From NCBI GenBank assembly GCA_016719565.1, contig JADJYU010000012.1, positions 62,001 through 126,000 on the forward strand: a stretch of 64,000 bases of DNA, in the 5' to 3' direction. This document shows positions 8,843-16,785 of the stretch, piece by piece. Below the pieces are notes generated by a model. That model did not search any database. It saw only the letters and a list, made by a program, of their open reading frames with translations, and was not told the DNA's origin. Source of the DNA: Ignavibacteria bacterium (GTDB taxonomy: Bacteria > Bacteroidota > Ignavibacteria > Tepidaquicellales > Tepidaquicellaceae). A program made the translations under genes and the position numbers. Every line of letters starts with the position of its first letter. Within the stretch, counting starts at the first letter, position 1.

Positions 8843-8950
8843 TTGCCCTTCCCGAATTAGATTATTTAAAAGAATGATTTAATTAAAATACATAAAAAAT
8901 ATTTATATATTCAATTCTATAATCAGGATTAGTAAAATATCAGATAGGTT

Positions 8951-9376
8951 TTAGTTAAGTTTCAAAGTCTTTTCAATTTCCTCTTCAAATTCAAAATCAA
9001 GAGTGCTTTGAGTTTCAAATATTCCTGTATAGTATTGATTTTCGTTTGTTTCTCTTAGCAATTCAGAATTAAATTCTTTCCGGATCATAATCAAATCCTT
9101 GATTGTCAAATCTTCATAATTCGTGTTGTTTATTGCTTCATTGATTTTATTTAAATGCTCTGACAAAAATTCAATTCTTTTCTGTTTAATTAATTTGTGT
9201 TGTTCCAAAATAGATTGATATTTTAGATATTCCAGGTTATCAATTTCTTTTTTAAATTCAATATTCCAATTTATTAAAGTAGGTTTGGAAATTTTCAGGT
9301 CATCAGCGATCCTGTCAAATGAATTTCCTTCAGCTCTTAACTGAATAAATTTTTCTTTTTCTGCTATACTTTTCAT
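8951..9376 (-). CDS. Helix-turn-helix DNA-binding protein
   Basis: The 141-residue protein has an N-terminal HTH (residues ~10-35, LRAEGNSFDRIADDLKISK then PTLINW), as in resolvase-type or terminase-small-subunit HTH domains. A long charged, helical and probably coiled region runs from ~40 to 110, and the tail is acidic (FEFEEEIEKTLKLN). No large terminase or phage structural gene lies nearby, so a regulator or replication accessory protein is more likely than a packaging protein. The exact role is not resolvable from the sequence. Confidence 0.65.
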   Translation of the reverse strand: MKSIAEKEKFIQLRAEGNSFDRIADDLKISKPTLINWNIEFKKEIDNLEYLKYQSILEQHKLIKQKRIEFLSEHLNKINEAINNTNYEDLTIKDLIMIRKEFNSELLRETNENQYYTGIFETQSTLDFEFEEEIEKTLKLN

Positions 9377-9460
9377 AGTAGGTAAGGTTTTATACTAATT
9401 ATTTATTTAATGTTCTTAGGATCGATTTAAACAAGCTATAAAGCAATTCTAAGAGTGTTT

Positions 9461-9628
9461 TTAATCCTGTTTGTTTGCAAGTTTATAAAATAAAATGCTA
9501 TCAATCTTATTCAAATCTATTTTCCTATTTTTTAGCTTCAGACAATTACCATTGAACATAATCAAATAAGATTTTTTTATTTCAAATATCATTAATCCAT
9601 ACTGATTAATAAATGATTTTATATTCAT
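9461..9628 (-). CDS. Small hypothetical protein (55 aa) at the end of the polymerase gene
   Basis: A short frame begins with ATG (9626-9628) just 1 bp past the stop of the polymerase-like gene and ends with TAA at 9461. It encodes MNIKSFINQYGLMIFEIKK followed by a lysine/asparagine-rich tail ending LANKQD. The close spacing suggests translational coupling. No domain is recognised. It is supported mainly by position and an uninterrupted frame, so confidence is moderate. Confidence 0.4.
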   Translation of the reverse strand: MNIKSFINQYGLMIFEIKKSYLIMFNGNCLKLKNRKIDLNKIDSILFYKLANKQD

Positions 9629-9629
9629 T

Positions 9630-10850
9630 CTATTTTATTGAAGGTTTAAGATTATAATTTTTTTCAAATTCGTTTAGAATTATGTTACAAATATAATCTT
9701 TATTTTCTGAAGTTGTTAATATGCTATCGTGAATAGTTGTAACAAAAATATCCGGTCTTTCCTCAGATATTCTTTTACAAACTTTATTGATCATTAAATT
9801 TGCCTCAGTTTTCTGAAGATTTATAGCAAGTTGTTTGTAATCTTCTTTCTTATAATGCAGTATTACTTTATATACATTTGGAAACAGCTCCCGGAATAGC
9901 TTTGTTTCTTTATATACATACTTATCATTACTATTACAGAAAAAAACCTTTCCAAAAAAATCCTTTTTAAATTTTTGTCTGTCTTCATTTTTAATTCCGG
10001 CTTTTTTCATCAAATATTCATAAAATCTTCCTTCACTGGTTAATCTTTCAAATAGCTCAATATCTTTAAAATGCACTACATAAGGGGTAATGCTTTGTAA
10101 ATTATTGATATTATGTTAATAATAGTGTTGGGGGTATTTAACAAAATAATTTTGAATTAATGTATTAAATAAAAATGGTTGTGAATTTGAAATATCTATA
10201 TTTATTAGCGGTTTGCCTTCAAAATTTAAAAAAGGTCTTAACTCTCTTGAAAGATTTGAAATATTTGTATGAACCCTCCCGGCAATGTTATCAACTACAA
10301 AAAAAAATGATTTATCATTTATATAATCAATAGATATTTTAAAGGAATTGAAAATGTAAGGATCAAAAGAGTAATTTTGATTAATAAAATTTAATGCTTC
10401 TAAATGATCAATATTTATTTTATTCAGGTTATTATATAAAAATTTATACTCAGATCCTTCCGGAATATCGTTTGTTAATTTTAATTTATAGCGGTTTACT
10501 CTTTGCAATATTTTTTCATCTTCAATATTTACTTTCTTATGTTTAACTCCGCTAAATGTATCTGTTAATCTGTAACCCTTAGAAAAATGTAATATATCAG
10601 AATACCTATGATTTATTTCAATTACGTTTTTATTTAAAAGGTTATATCTCATTTTATAAAATATTCTTACTCCAATTATATTTTTTATTACTTCAGAATA
10701 CAGATGTATAAAGCTATCCTTTTCATACCTTTTATCAAATATTCTTTCCTCAATAATTTTATGAATGAAATAATAATATTTATCTCTATACTTCAGGCAA
10801 TCCGGGAACAACTTTTCAAAATCAAAATTAGAAGGAATGTAGCAGTTCAA
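9630..10850 (-). pseudogene. DNA-polymerase-A-like palm protein, interrupted by one in-frame TAA
   Basis: Two open stretches (10850-10116, 244 codons; 10076-9630, 148 codons) lie in the same frame, separated only by TAA at 10116-10118 and 13 sense codons. Together they give ~406 residues with the three palm motifs of the PolA/T7 RNA polymerase superfamily, in order. A GRVHT element and motif A (LINIDISNSQPF) lie in the first part; motif B-like (RQKFKKDFFGKVFF) and motif C (TTIHDSILTT) lie in the second. No 3'-5' or 5'-3' exonuclease domain is present. TTG at 10850 follows a strong AAAGGAGGG site. In this superfamily the motif A and C aspartates bind the catalytic metals, so the first fragment alone could not be active. 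The stop may be a mutation, a sequence error or a readthrough site; because both sides share one frame, an indel does not explain it. It probably replicates the element. Confidence 0.7.
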
Positions 10851-10920
10851 AGTCTTAACCCTCCTTTCAAGGTTATAGCTCCGGACATACTACACTCCGT
10901 ATTTGAAATAGCATTCAATA

Positions 10921-11361
10921 TTAAAACATAGAATGCTGAATGACATAAGTATTCTTAGAAGTAATAGCTTCACGCTGTTTCTTACTCTGTTCCTTCTCCC
11001 AGCTCAAAGCTCTTTCCATTCCGTATAACTCCAATGGTAAAAATATTTGTTTCTCTAAATCATTCTGCTGATAATGTTTAAAGCTACCATTAGCTAAATA
11101 ATACCTTCTTGTAGTTATCAATTTTCCAAAATTATATTCAATCTCTATATAATCGAAAAATTTTTCACCTTCACTAAGAAATTTATAGTTCAATCCAAAA
11201 GCATTGAATTGACGGAATAAATGGTTATCTTTTTTAAGTGTGTGAAATGTCCGGTTACGAATGTAACCAATGCACCGGGAAGGTTTGAACTTTTTGTTCG
11301 GCAGGATCAGAAAAACTTTTCCGTTTTTCTCAATTTTGATTGTTTCGTTTTGTGTGTGCAT
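10921..11361 (-). CDS. Hypothetical protein of the integrated element
   Basis: The 146-residue protein is basic and has no signal peptide or membrane segment. The middle is aromatic-rich (FRQFNAFGLNYKFL, FDYIEIEYNFGKLITTRRYY) and the C-terminal helix is charged (WEKEQSKKQREAI). No family is recognised. Its start overlaps the inverted-repeat region at 11358-11532, so those repeats probably contain its promoter or operator. It lies directly upstream of the polymerase-like gene, 70 bp away, so it may be a replication accessory or regulatory protein; this is inference from position only. Confidence 0.6.
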   Translation of the reverse strand: MHTQNETIKIEKNGKVFLILPNKKFKPSRCIGYIRNRTFHTLKKDNHLFRQFNAFGLNYKFLSEGEKFFDYIEIEYNFGKLITTRRYYLANGSFKHYQQNDLEKQIFLPLELYGMERALSWEKEQSKKQREAITSKNTYVIQHSMF

Positions 11362-11532
11362 AAGATTTTATTTTTTGTTTAAAAAAAATACCTGTGACAA
11401 GTAAACAAAAATCTTATGCAGTTCCGGGAAGGGAATAAATGCAAAAGGAAACCTTGTCACAGGTTTATAATTAGTTAGATTGTACTTGTTTGAATTTCTA
11501 TTAAGCATAAGATTTTTGTTTAAATCTTATGC
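11358..11532. repeat. Nested inverted repeats; candidate replication origin or control region
   Basis: Two repeat families are interleaved in this non-coding gap. The 18-bp arm taaacaaaaatcttatgc (11402-11419) has an exact inverted copy at 11505-11522. The core gcataagatttt also occurs at 11358-11369. A tight hairpin is formed by 11505-11515 and 11522-11532. A second pair, acctgtgacaag (11390-11401) and cttgtcacaggt (11453-11464), encloses the sequence ttccgggaagggaataaatg. Repeated, symmetric, AT-rich motifs next to replication-type genes fit an iteron-like origin or an operator cluster; which one cannot be decided from sequence alone. Confidence 0.6.
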
Positions 11533-11589
11533 AAGTTCAATATATTAAACTTTTAAATCTATGTTTCTAAGTGTGAAAACCATTCACAC

Positions 11590-12453
11590 TTAATTATTTT
11601 TGTTAATAGCTTTCTCTCTGATAGACTTATCTTTTCTGAAATTATTTGAAAATTTTATAAATGGATAAGATTTTAATTCCGGATATTTTTTAATAAATTC
11701 ATTTTCATAAAAATTTTTTTTTACTCTACCCATACTAATCGTTTGACTTTCCCACTCAGTAAAATATTGGTTTATTGTGCCTCTTTGTTTTTGGATATTT
11801 GTTTTTTCTCTTTCAGACTTATCAAATAAATCAAAGTATTTATTAAATCTTTCCTTATATTTATTTTTGTTTCTTATTATTTCTTTTTGTTTGGTTGTTA
11901 AATTGTTATAAATTGTTTTAAAATCATTAAATATTTCAAGTGTTTTATTTTCTTGTGTTTTTACTGCTATTTCATAATCACAAAATATATTCTTTAATAA
12001 TTCTATTGAACCCGGATTTCTTAACAAGAAAACTTTTAACTTCTTAAATTCCGGCATATTCAAATATTTTTCGTTTTCTATAAATTTACTTAACCGTAAT
12101 AAATGTTCTAAATTATTTAATTTATCTTCATTTGTATTTTCAATAAGAGTTATACTTGTCACTGTATGAATAGAAAGTTTTCCTTTATTACTTTGAACTT
12201 CAAGTCTATCAAACATTTTAAATTTTTCATTTTGTGAAATTAAATTTTGAATGTTTGGAATTAATTCTATCAATTCTTTTTTAAACTTCGAATATTTTTT
12301 ATTTTTTAATAAACCATTTGCAAATAAACTTATTTCAATATTTCTATTTTTCATATACTCATTAAGTATATTTTGTAACCATTCAAAACATACTTTTCTT
12401 TTTTGATCCCACTTAGAACTATTCTTTAAATGATAATTTATTCCTTTTTTCAT
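11590..12453 (-). CDS. Hypothetical protein of the integrated element (287 aa)
   Basis: The product is highly charged, Lys/Asn/Glu-rich and predicted largely helical, with no signal peptide or membrane segment. The N terminus is HLKNSSKWDQKRKVCFEWLQ; there is a LxxLxxLLRLSKFIENEKY region near residue 125 and a basic C-terminal tail (KFSNNFRKDKSIREKAINK). The start has a strong GGGAAGGG site, matching the PEGA lipoprotein gene. No domain or catalytic motif is recognised. The composition suggests a nucleic-acid-binding or replication-associated protein, but this is speculative. Confidence 0.6.
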   Translation of the reverse strand: MKKGINYHLKNSSKWDQKRKVCFEWLQNILNEYMKNRNIEISLFANGLLKNKKYSKFKKELIELIPNIQNLISQNEKFKMFDRLEVQSNKGKLSIHTVTSITLIENTNEDKLNNLEHLLRLSKFIENEKYLNMPEFKKLKVFLLRNPGSIELLKNIFCDYEIAVKTQENKTLEIFNDFKTIYNNLTTKQKEIIRNKNKYKERFNKYFDLFDKSEREKTNIQKQRGTINQYFTEWESQTISMGRVKKNFYENEFIKKYPELKSYPFIKFSNNFRKDKSIREKAINKNN

Positions 12454-12504
12454 TTTCCCTTCCCGGATAAATATTAAAAAGTTTATTTACTATTGAAAAA
12501 ATAT

Positions 12505-12774
12505 TTATATTTTCATTTTACAGTAAGAACAATATGTGGTTGTTTCCTTCATTCCCATACCTATAAAAATTATAAGTATTCCTATAATTATTGGTGTTAA
12601 TATTAATCCGGCTAAAATGCAAACAATTCCTCCAGTGGTCTTAAAATATTGGTAATTGGTTTTATAATAACTTTCAATTGTTTGAATTGAATTAAATTTA
12701 GGATAATAAGTTTCGGAAGTTTCTAATATTTTTTTTATTTCATCTTCGGAAAGCGTTTTATAATTGTAATTCAT
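12505..12774 (-). CDS. Small membrane protein with C-terminal CxxC
   Basis: The 89-residue protein begins with a charged helical region (LSEDEIKKILETSETYYPKF). Its hydrophobic segment spans ~47-75 (TGGIVCILAGLILTP, IIIGILIIFIGMGM), long enough for two short transmembrane passes. It ends with YCSYCKMKI, half of a zinc-ribbon-like or redox CxxC motif. No family is recognised. It lies between the 287-aa protein and the integrase, as cargo or accessory gene. Confidence 0.6.
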   Translation of the reverse strand: MNYNYKTLSEDEIKKILETSETYYPKFNSIQTIESYYKTNYQYFKTTGGIVCILAGLILTPIIIGILIIFIGMGMKETTTYCSYCKMKI

Positions 12775-12815
12775 AATTTAAGTGTTTATGAAATTTAATA
12801 TTTTATTCTTTTAAA

Positions 12816-13868
12816 TTAACGAACAATATTAATCTTATTCACTGCCTGTCTTAAATCTTCCGTCACTATATGAATATAATTCAATGTAGTTTGTATGTTT
12901 GAATGCCCTGCAATTTCTTTCACATAATTTATATTCACTCCGGATTTAATTAGAGTAGTTATAAAAGTATGCCTTAAACAATGGAAATGAAATTTTTCAG
13001 GGAAGTTTAACGCCCTCAATGTTTCTTTAAATTTCTTTGAAATGAAATCTTTACTGAACTTATAACCTTTTCTTGAAAATATATAGCTGTCAGGATCATA
13101 GAGAGAAATTATATTTGCTTCACCGTCACACGACATTTCACAAAGCAAATTATAAAAATTATCTGAAATAGGTATTTGTCTAATCTTTCCGGTCTTTGTC
13201 TTGAAATTTTCTTTATTCCGGATCAGTAAAACCTTTTCATTCAAATTTATATCTTTCCATTGAATGTTTATGATCTCATTTAACCTGCACCCAGTATAAA
13301 GCCCTGTCAATACTATGTTTTTCAGATATGTATCATTAATGTTATTAAGTAATAATCTAAGTTCAATATCACTAAATGAAAGTCTTTCTTTCTGTTCAAC
13401 TAATATTTGCTTTACATATCTCATAGGATTTTCAGAAATCCAATTCCACTTTAAAGCTAAATTAAATATTGCTTTCATTGTTTTAATATCAATGTTTACA
13501 GTGGTTTTCTTTACTTCAGTTAGTCTTACAGATTTATAATTCTCAATGTCTTTGCTTGTAATGAGTTTTACAGGTTTATTTTTAATGATCCTTAACATAT
13601 CATTTAAAACACGTCTGTAAATTTGCATAGTGGAAATTTGAAGATTATCGGAAGTGTATTTTATGACTTCTTTTCTTAAATCTTCAATGTAGTATATAAC
13701 ATTAGATTTTTGTTTGTGATCTTTCTTTGAAGTGCTTGTAAAGTTAGATAGGAATTTCATTGCTTCCGGCTTATACTTTGTCTTACAGGAAATCATTTTT
13801 CTTTTACCTGTATTTTCATCTATGAAAAATAAGTAATAAAAACCGTTTTGACGTTTTGAGAGAAACAT
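12816..13868 (-). CDS. Tyrosine recombinase / phage-type integrase
   Basis: The 350-residue protein has an N-terminal Arm-type region, a core-binding SAM-like domain (~60-150, with YTSDNLQISTMQIYRRVLND) and a C-terminal catalytic domain. Catalytic residues are visible: Arg in TGLYTGCRLNEI, Lys in the FKTKTGKIRQIPI hairpin, HCLRHTF, the following His in AGHSNIQTT and the Tyr nucleophile in LNYIHI. It would integrate and excise the element through the 107/108-bp repeats in tRNA-Ser. Its position about 110 bp from the right repeat is typical. The start ATG follows GGAAGGAG. It appears intact, so the element could still move. Confidence 0.93.
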   Translation of the reverse strand: MFLSKRQNGFYYLFFIDENTGKRKMISCKTKYKPEAMKFLSNFTSTSKKDHKQKSNVIYYIEDLRKEVIKYTSDNLQISTMQIYRRVLNDMLRIIKNKPVKLITSKDIENYKSVRLTEVKKTTVNIDIKTMKAIFNLALKWNWISENPMRYVKQILVEQKERLSFSDIELRLLLNNINDTYLKNIVLTGLYTGCRLNEIINIQWKDINLNEKVLLIRNKENFKTKTGKIRQIPISDNFYNLLCEMSCDGEANIISLYDPDSYIFSRKGYKFSKDFISKKFKETLRALNFPEKFHFHCLRHTFITTLIKSGVNINYVKEIAGHSNIQTTLNYIHIVTEDLRQAVNKINIVR

Positions 13869-13978
13869 TTTTTTAACTCCTTCCGGAAGTCAAAAAAGTA
13901 TAAAATTTAGGTTTTAAAGTGTGAAGTTCAGTATGAAGTTAAAAGAAAAGTCTTAATTATAGCTTTAAATCATTGTTT

Positions 13979-14085
13979 TACGACGGTTTAGCAAACCGTT
14001 GGTTTCAGCCACTCACCCACCCTTCCTATGTGTAACTAAAAATTTATATCACAAATATATTGCTTTAATATTGTGAATTCAATGA
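13979..14085. repeat. Direct repeat at right end of integrated element (partial tRNA-Ser)
   Basis: These 107 bp duplicate the tRNA-Ser 5' half (anticodon stem-loop to acceptor 5' strand) and its upstream region. The tRNA 3' half is absent, so this copy is non-functional. The repeat ends 6 bp before the stop codon of rseP, marking the right border of the element. Confidence 0.9.
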
Positions 14086-14091
14086 AAGAAA

Positions 14092-15462
14092 TTATTTCAT
14101 CGAAGTGATATCAGTGTAAACTACAAATATCATAAAGGCAATTAATATAGCAAATCCAACATTTTGCAATACAAGCTGCACTTTATACGGCACCGGTTTT
14201 CTTACAATCCCTTCATAAAGCAGAAGCATAAAATGTCCTCCGTCAAGAGCAGGGAAGGGGAGGATATTAATTACAGCAAGTGAAATTGAAAGTAACGCTA
14301 TGAAACCGAGAAATGTATATATACCGCCTTCAGCAGACTGGGCTGAAACCTGTGCAATCTTAATAGGTCCGCCTATTGCTTTTTTAAATGCAATTTCCCC
14401 TTTGAATATTTTAGCGATTGTTTTAAAAAATAATTCAATCCCCATATAATACATGTCATGTGCAGCTTTCGGAACAGCAGTTATAAAATTGTATTTTATC
14501 TCCTTTACAGGACCTGTGTAATTTGCAGCAATCATAATTCCGATTGTTGAATCTGAAGAAGCAGTAACAGCACACTTTAAATTCTCATCATTTCTTTTCC
14601 ATCTTATTTCATTTTCGGTATTAGCATTTGATTTAATTAAATCCGTCAGCTGCTGAGGATTAGTAATTTCAACATTATTAAATCCGGTAATGATATCACC
14701 TTTCTGCAATCCGCATTTTTCCGCCGGCATACCGGATACGACATCATTAATTTCAGGTCTGTATCCTTCAGCATAAATTCCAAAAGACCTTTCTGTCAGA
14801 TCACCAGTTTTATCCTTTGGAACAGATATTAATTTTTCTTCACTGCCTCTTTTTACAAGAAAATCCAGATGCTCGCCAAGATTATCCAGATAAAGTTTTG
14901 TCTGCACATCTTCCCAGGATTCTACTTTATTGTCATTGATAAATAAAATTTTGTCACCGGGTTTAAGTTCAGTGGATGCAGCAGGAGTATTTAACCCTAT
15001 GTAACCGACAGTAGTGGTATCAGTTAAAGTCTTTCCTTTTATAAGAGTTAAAGAGTAAAAAATTATGAAAGCCAGAAGAAAATTCATTATTACGCCTGCT
15101 GTAATGACGATCATTCTTTTCCAGACCGGTTTAGCCCTGTATTCCCAGGGCTGCGGTTCTTTATTTATAAATTCCTTATCCATACTTTCATCGATCATTC
15201 CTGATACTTTAACATATCCTCCGATCGGGAAAGCGCAGATCCTGTAATCTGTTTTATCGCCGAGTATTACCTCATCACTTAATGACCCAAATGTAAAGCC
15301 ATTGATTTTATTGTAACCGAATAGTCTGTAACCAATACCAAGTGCAAATATTTCCGCTCTCATTCCTGTCATTCTGGCGGCTATAAAGTGACCAAATTCA
15401 TGAATGAAAACAAGTATTCCGATTACAATAAGAAAGTAAAATGTTGTGCTTAAAAATTCCAT
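14092..15462 (-). CDS. rseP: RseP-type site-2 intramembrane zinc metalloprotease (M50)
   Basis: The 456-residue protein carries the M50 zinc site HEFGH at residues 21-25 inside the first transmembrane helix. Two PDZ domains follow (~125-310, with GLNTPAASTELKPGDKILFIN and GMPAEKCGLQKGDIITGFN), then the third metal ligand in NILPFPALDGGH and C-terminal transmembrane helices. The family cleaves membrane-anchored anti-sigma factors and leftover signal peptides. It lies 57 bp after dxr on the same strand, a conserved pairing in bacteria. An ECF sigma and a membrane anti-sigma-like gene lie a few kb upstream, a plausible substrate pair. The element's right border is just beyond its stop. Confidence 0.95.
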   Translation of the reverse strand: MEFLSTTFYFLIVIGILVFIHEFGHFIAARMTGMRAEIFALGIGYRLFGYNKINGFTFGSLSDEVILGDKTDYRICAFPIGGYVKVSGMIDESMDKEFINKEPQPWEYRAKPVWKRMIVITAGVIMNFLLAFIIFYSLTLIKGKTLTDTTTVGYIGLNTPAASTELKPGDKILFINDNKVESWEDVQTKLYLDNLGEHLDFLVKRGSEEKLISVPKDKTGDLTERSFGIYAEGYRPEINDVVSGMPAEKCGLQKGDIITGFNNVEITNPQQLTDLIKSNANTENEIRWKRNDENLKCAVTASSDSTIGIMIAANYTGPVKEIKYNFITAVPKAAHDMYYMGIELFFKTIAKIFKGEIAFKKAIGGPIKIAQVSAQSAEGGIYTFLGFIALLSISLAVINILPFPALDGGHFMLLLYEGIVRKPVPYKVQLVLQNVGFAILIAFMIFVVYTDITSMK

Positions 15463-15519
15463 AGTTATCTTAAACGTGAAAGATAAAATTAATTAATTAA
15501 AAATTAGAGTTAAAAAAAA

Positions 15520-16692
15520 CTACTTAGAATAAAATTTTTGATTTTCTTTAAGTTTACGCCGAACTGATTTGTCCGTATTCATAATATTATCGAGACTTAG
15601 TTCTTGATCATCATTAAAATTATTTAAAGTTAATTCCAGTATTTCAGGGATTTCATTAAAGCTAATAGCTTCGTTTAAAAATAGCTCAACAGCTATTTCA
15701 TTCGCAGCGTTTAAAACAGTCGGATAAATTCCGCCGGAATTTAATGCATCTATCGCAAGCTTAAGGCATTTGAATTTTTCATAATCCGGGGGTTCAAATG
15801 TAAGAGTTAAAGGACTATTAAAATTCATTTTTGGGAAATCATTTATTACTCTATGGGGATATGTAAGAGCGTATTGAATAGGAAGTTTCATATCCGGAAT
15901 ACCGAGCTGCGCAATTACAGATCCGTCAATAAATTCTACCATCGAATGAATAATTGACTGTTTATGAATTACAACGGAAATCTGTGATGGTGCAAGATTG
16001 AATAGCCACTTCGCTTCAATTATCTCAAGTCCTTTATTCATCATTGTTGCCGAATCGATAGTTATTTTCTTTCCCATACTCCAGTTGGGATGAGCTAAAG
16101 CGTCATTAACAGTTACATAATTTAATTCATCCAATGACTTATTTAAAAACGGCCCGCCTGATGCGGTAAGAATGATTCCCGAAACATTACTCATTTTCTC
16201 TCCGGTCAGACATTGGAAAATAGCAGAATGTTCGCTGTCAATAGGGATCAAAGTGCTCGAATTCTTTTTAACAAGATCGTTTACCAGTTCACCTGCGACG
16301 ACCAGTGTTTCTTTGTTAGCAAGAGCAATTCTCCTGTCTTTTTTAATAGCGTTAACAGTTGGTTCAAGACCTGCAATACCAACCAGTGATGAAATAAGTA
16401 AAGAAAAGTCATCACGCTTCGACAATTCAAGAATCCCTTTTCTGCCTTTGAAAATTTCAAGATCATTAAATTTATATCGGGAAACAAACTGATCACAACT
16501 TAATTCATCGGTTATAGCAATTCCTTTAGGTGAATATTTTTTTATCTGTTCAGCAAGCAGATCTATACTTGTATTTGTAGTAAGGTAGGATACGGAAAAA
16601 TCTAATCCATTGTTATTTAGGTTATCAATTACTTCGAGAGAATTACATCCGATGGATCCGGTAGAGCCGAAGATACAAACTTTCTCAGTCAT
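15520..16692 (-). CDS. dxr: 1-deoxy-D-xylulose 5-phosphate reductoisomerase
   Basis: The 390-residue protein converts DXP to 2-C-methyl-D-erythritol 4-phosphate with NADPH, the committed step of the DXP isoprenoid pathway. The nucleotide-binding GSTGSIG is at residues 9-15. ALANKETLVVAGE, the active-site stretch PIDSEHSAIFQC, NWSMGKKITIDSATM and MNKGLEIIEA are all conserved, and the length is normal. It is transcribed together with rseP. A dxs gene for the preceding step lies at 21.8 kb, so the organism uses this pathway. Confidence 0.96.
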   Translation of the reverse strand: MTEKVCIFGSTGSIGCNSLEVIDNLNNNGLDFSVSYLTTNTSIDLLAEQIKKYSPKGIAITDELSCDQFVSRYKFNDLEIFKGRKGILELSKRDDFSLLISSLVGIAGLEPTVNAIKKDRRIALANKETLVVAGELVNDLVKKNSSTLIPIDSEHSAIFQCLTGEKMSNVSGIILTASGGPFLNKSLDELNYVTVNDALAHPNWSMGKKITIDSATMMNKGLEIIEAKWLFNLAPSQISVVIHKQSIIHSMVEFIDGSVIAQLGIPDMKLPIQYALTYPHRVINDFPKMNFNSPLTLTFEPPDYEKFKCLKLAIDALNSGGIYPTVLNAANEIAVELFLNEAISFNEIPEILELTLNNFNDDQELSLDNIMNTDKSVRRKLKENQKFYSK

Positions 16693-16721
16693 GTTTTAAA
16701 ACAAAAACAGGTTTAATAAAT

Positions 16722-16752
16722 AAAAAACTCAAGAAACAGAATTCTTGAGTTT
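16722..16752 (-). terminator. Rho-independent terminator after the thioredoxin gene
   Basis: The stem aaactcaagaa / ttcttgagttt with a 6-nt loop is followed by a T run on the minus strand (A run on plus at 16722-16727). It separates the sigma/anti-sigma/thioredoxin unit from dxr-rseP. Confidence 0.7.
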
Positions 16753-16785
16753 AAATATACTTATTTTAATAAAATTAAATTAGAA

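Larger units (their letters stand above)
8068..14085. mobile_element. About 6.0-kb integrated element in tRNA-Ser with tyrosine recombinase and PolA-like polymerase
   Basis: Direct repeats of 108 and 107 bp bound the region. A tyrosine recombinase gene lies next to the right repeat, and all recognised genes point left, from the recombinase toward the tRNA. Inside are a DNA-polymerase-A-like gene, a HTH protein, a PEGA lipoprotein, a small membrane protein, three unknown proteins and a nest of inverted repeats at 11358-11532. No relaxase, conjugation, capsid or terminase large-subunit gene is visible. The interior looks more AT-rich than the flanks, and several genes have strong purine-rich ribosome binding sites (GGGAAGGG, AAGGAGG) that host genes in the window mostly lack, which suggests foreign origin. 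It is probably an integrative plasmid-like or satellite element. Confidence 0.85.

Noticed and set aside
8951..9376. Phage terminase small subunit, making the element a prophage
   Set aside because: HTH plus coiled coil resembles it, but there is no large terminase, portal, capsid or tail gene anywhere in the element.
11437..11476. 11-codon plus-strand peptide after CCGGGAAGGG
   Set aside because: Too short to support as a gene; noted only as part of the control region, where it might be a leader peptide.
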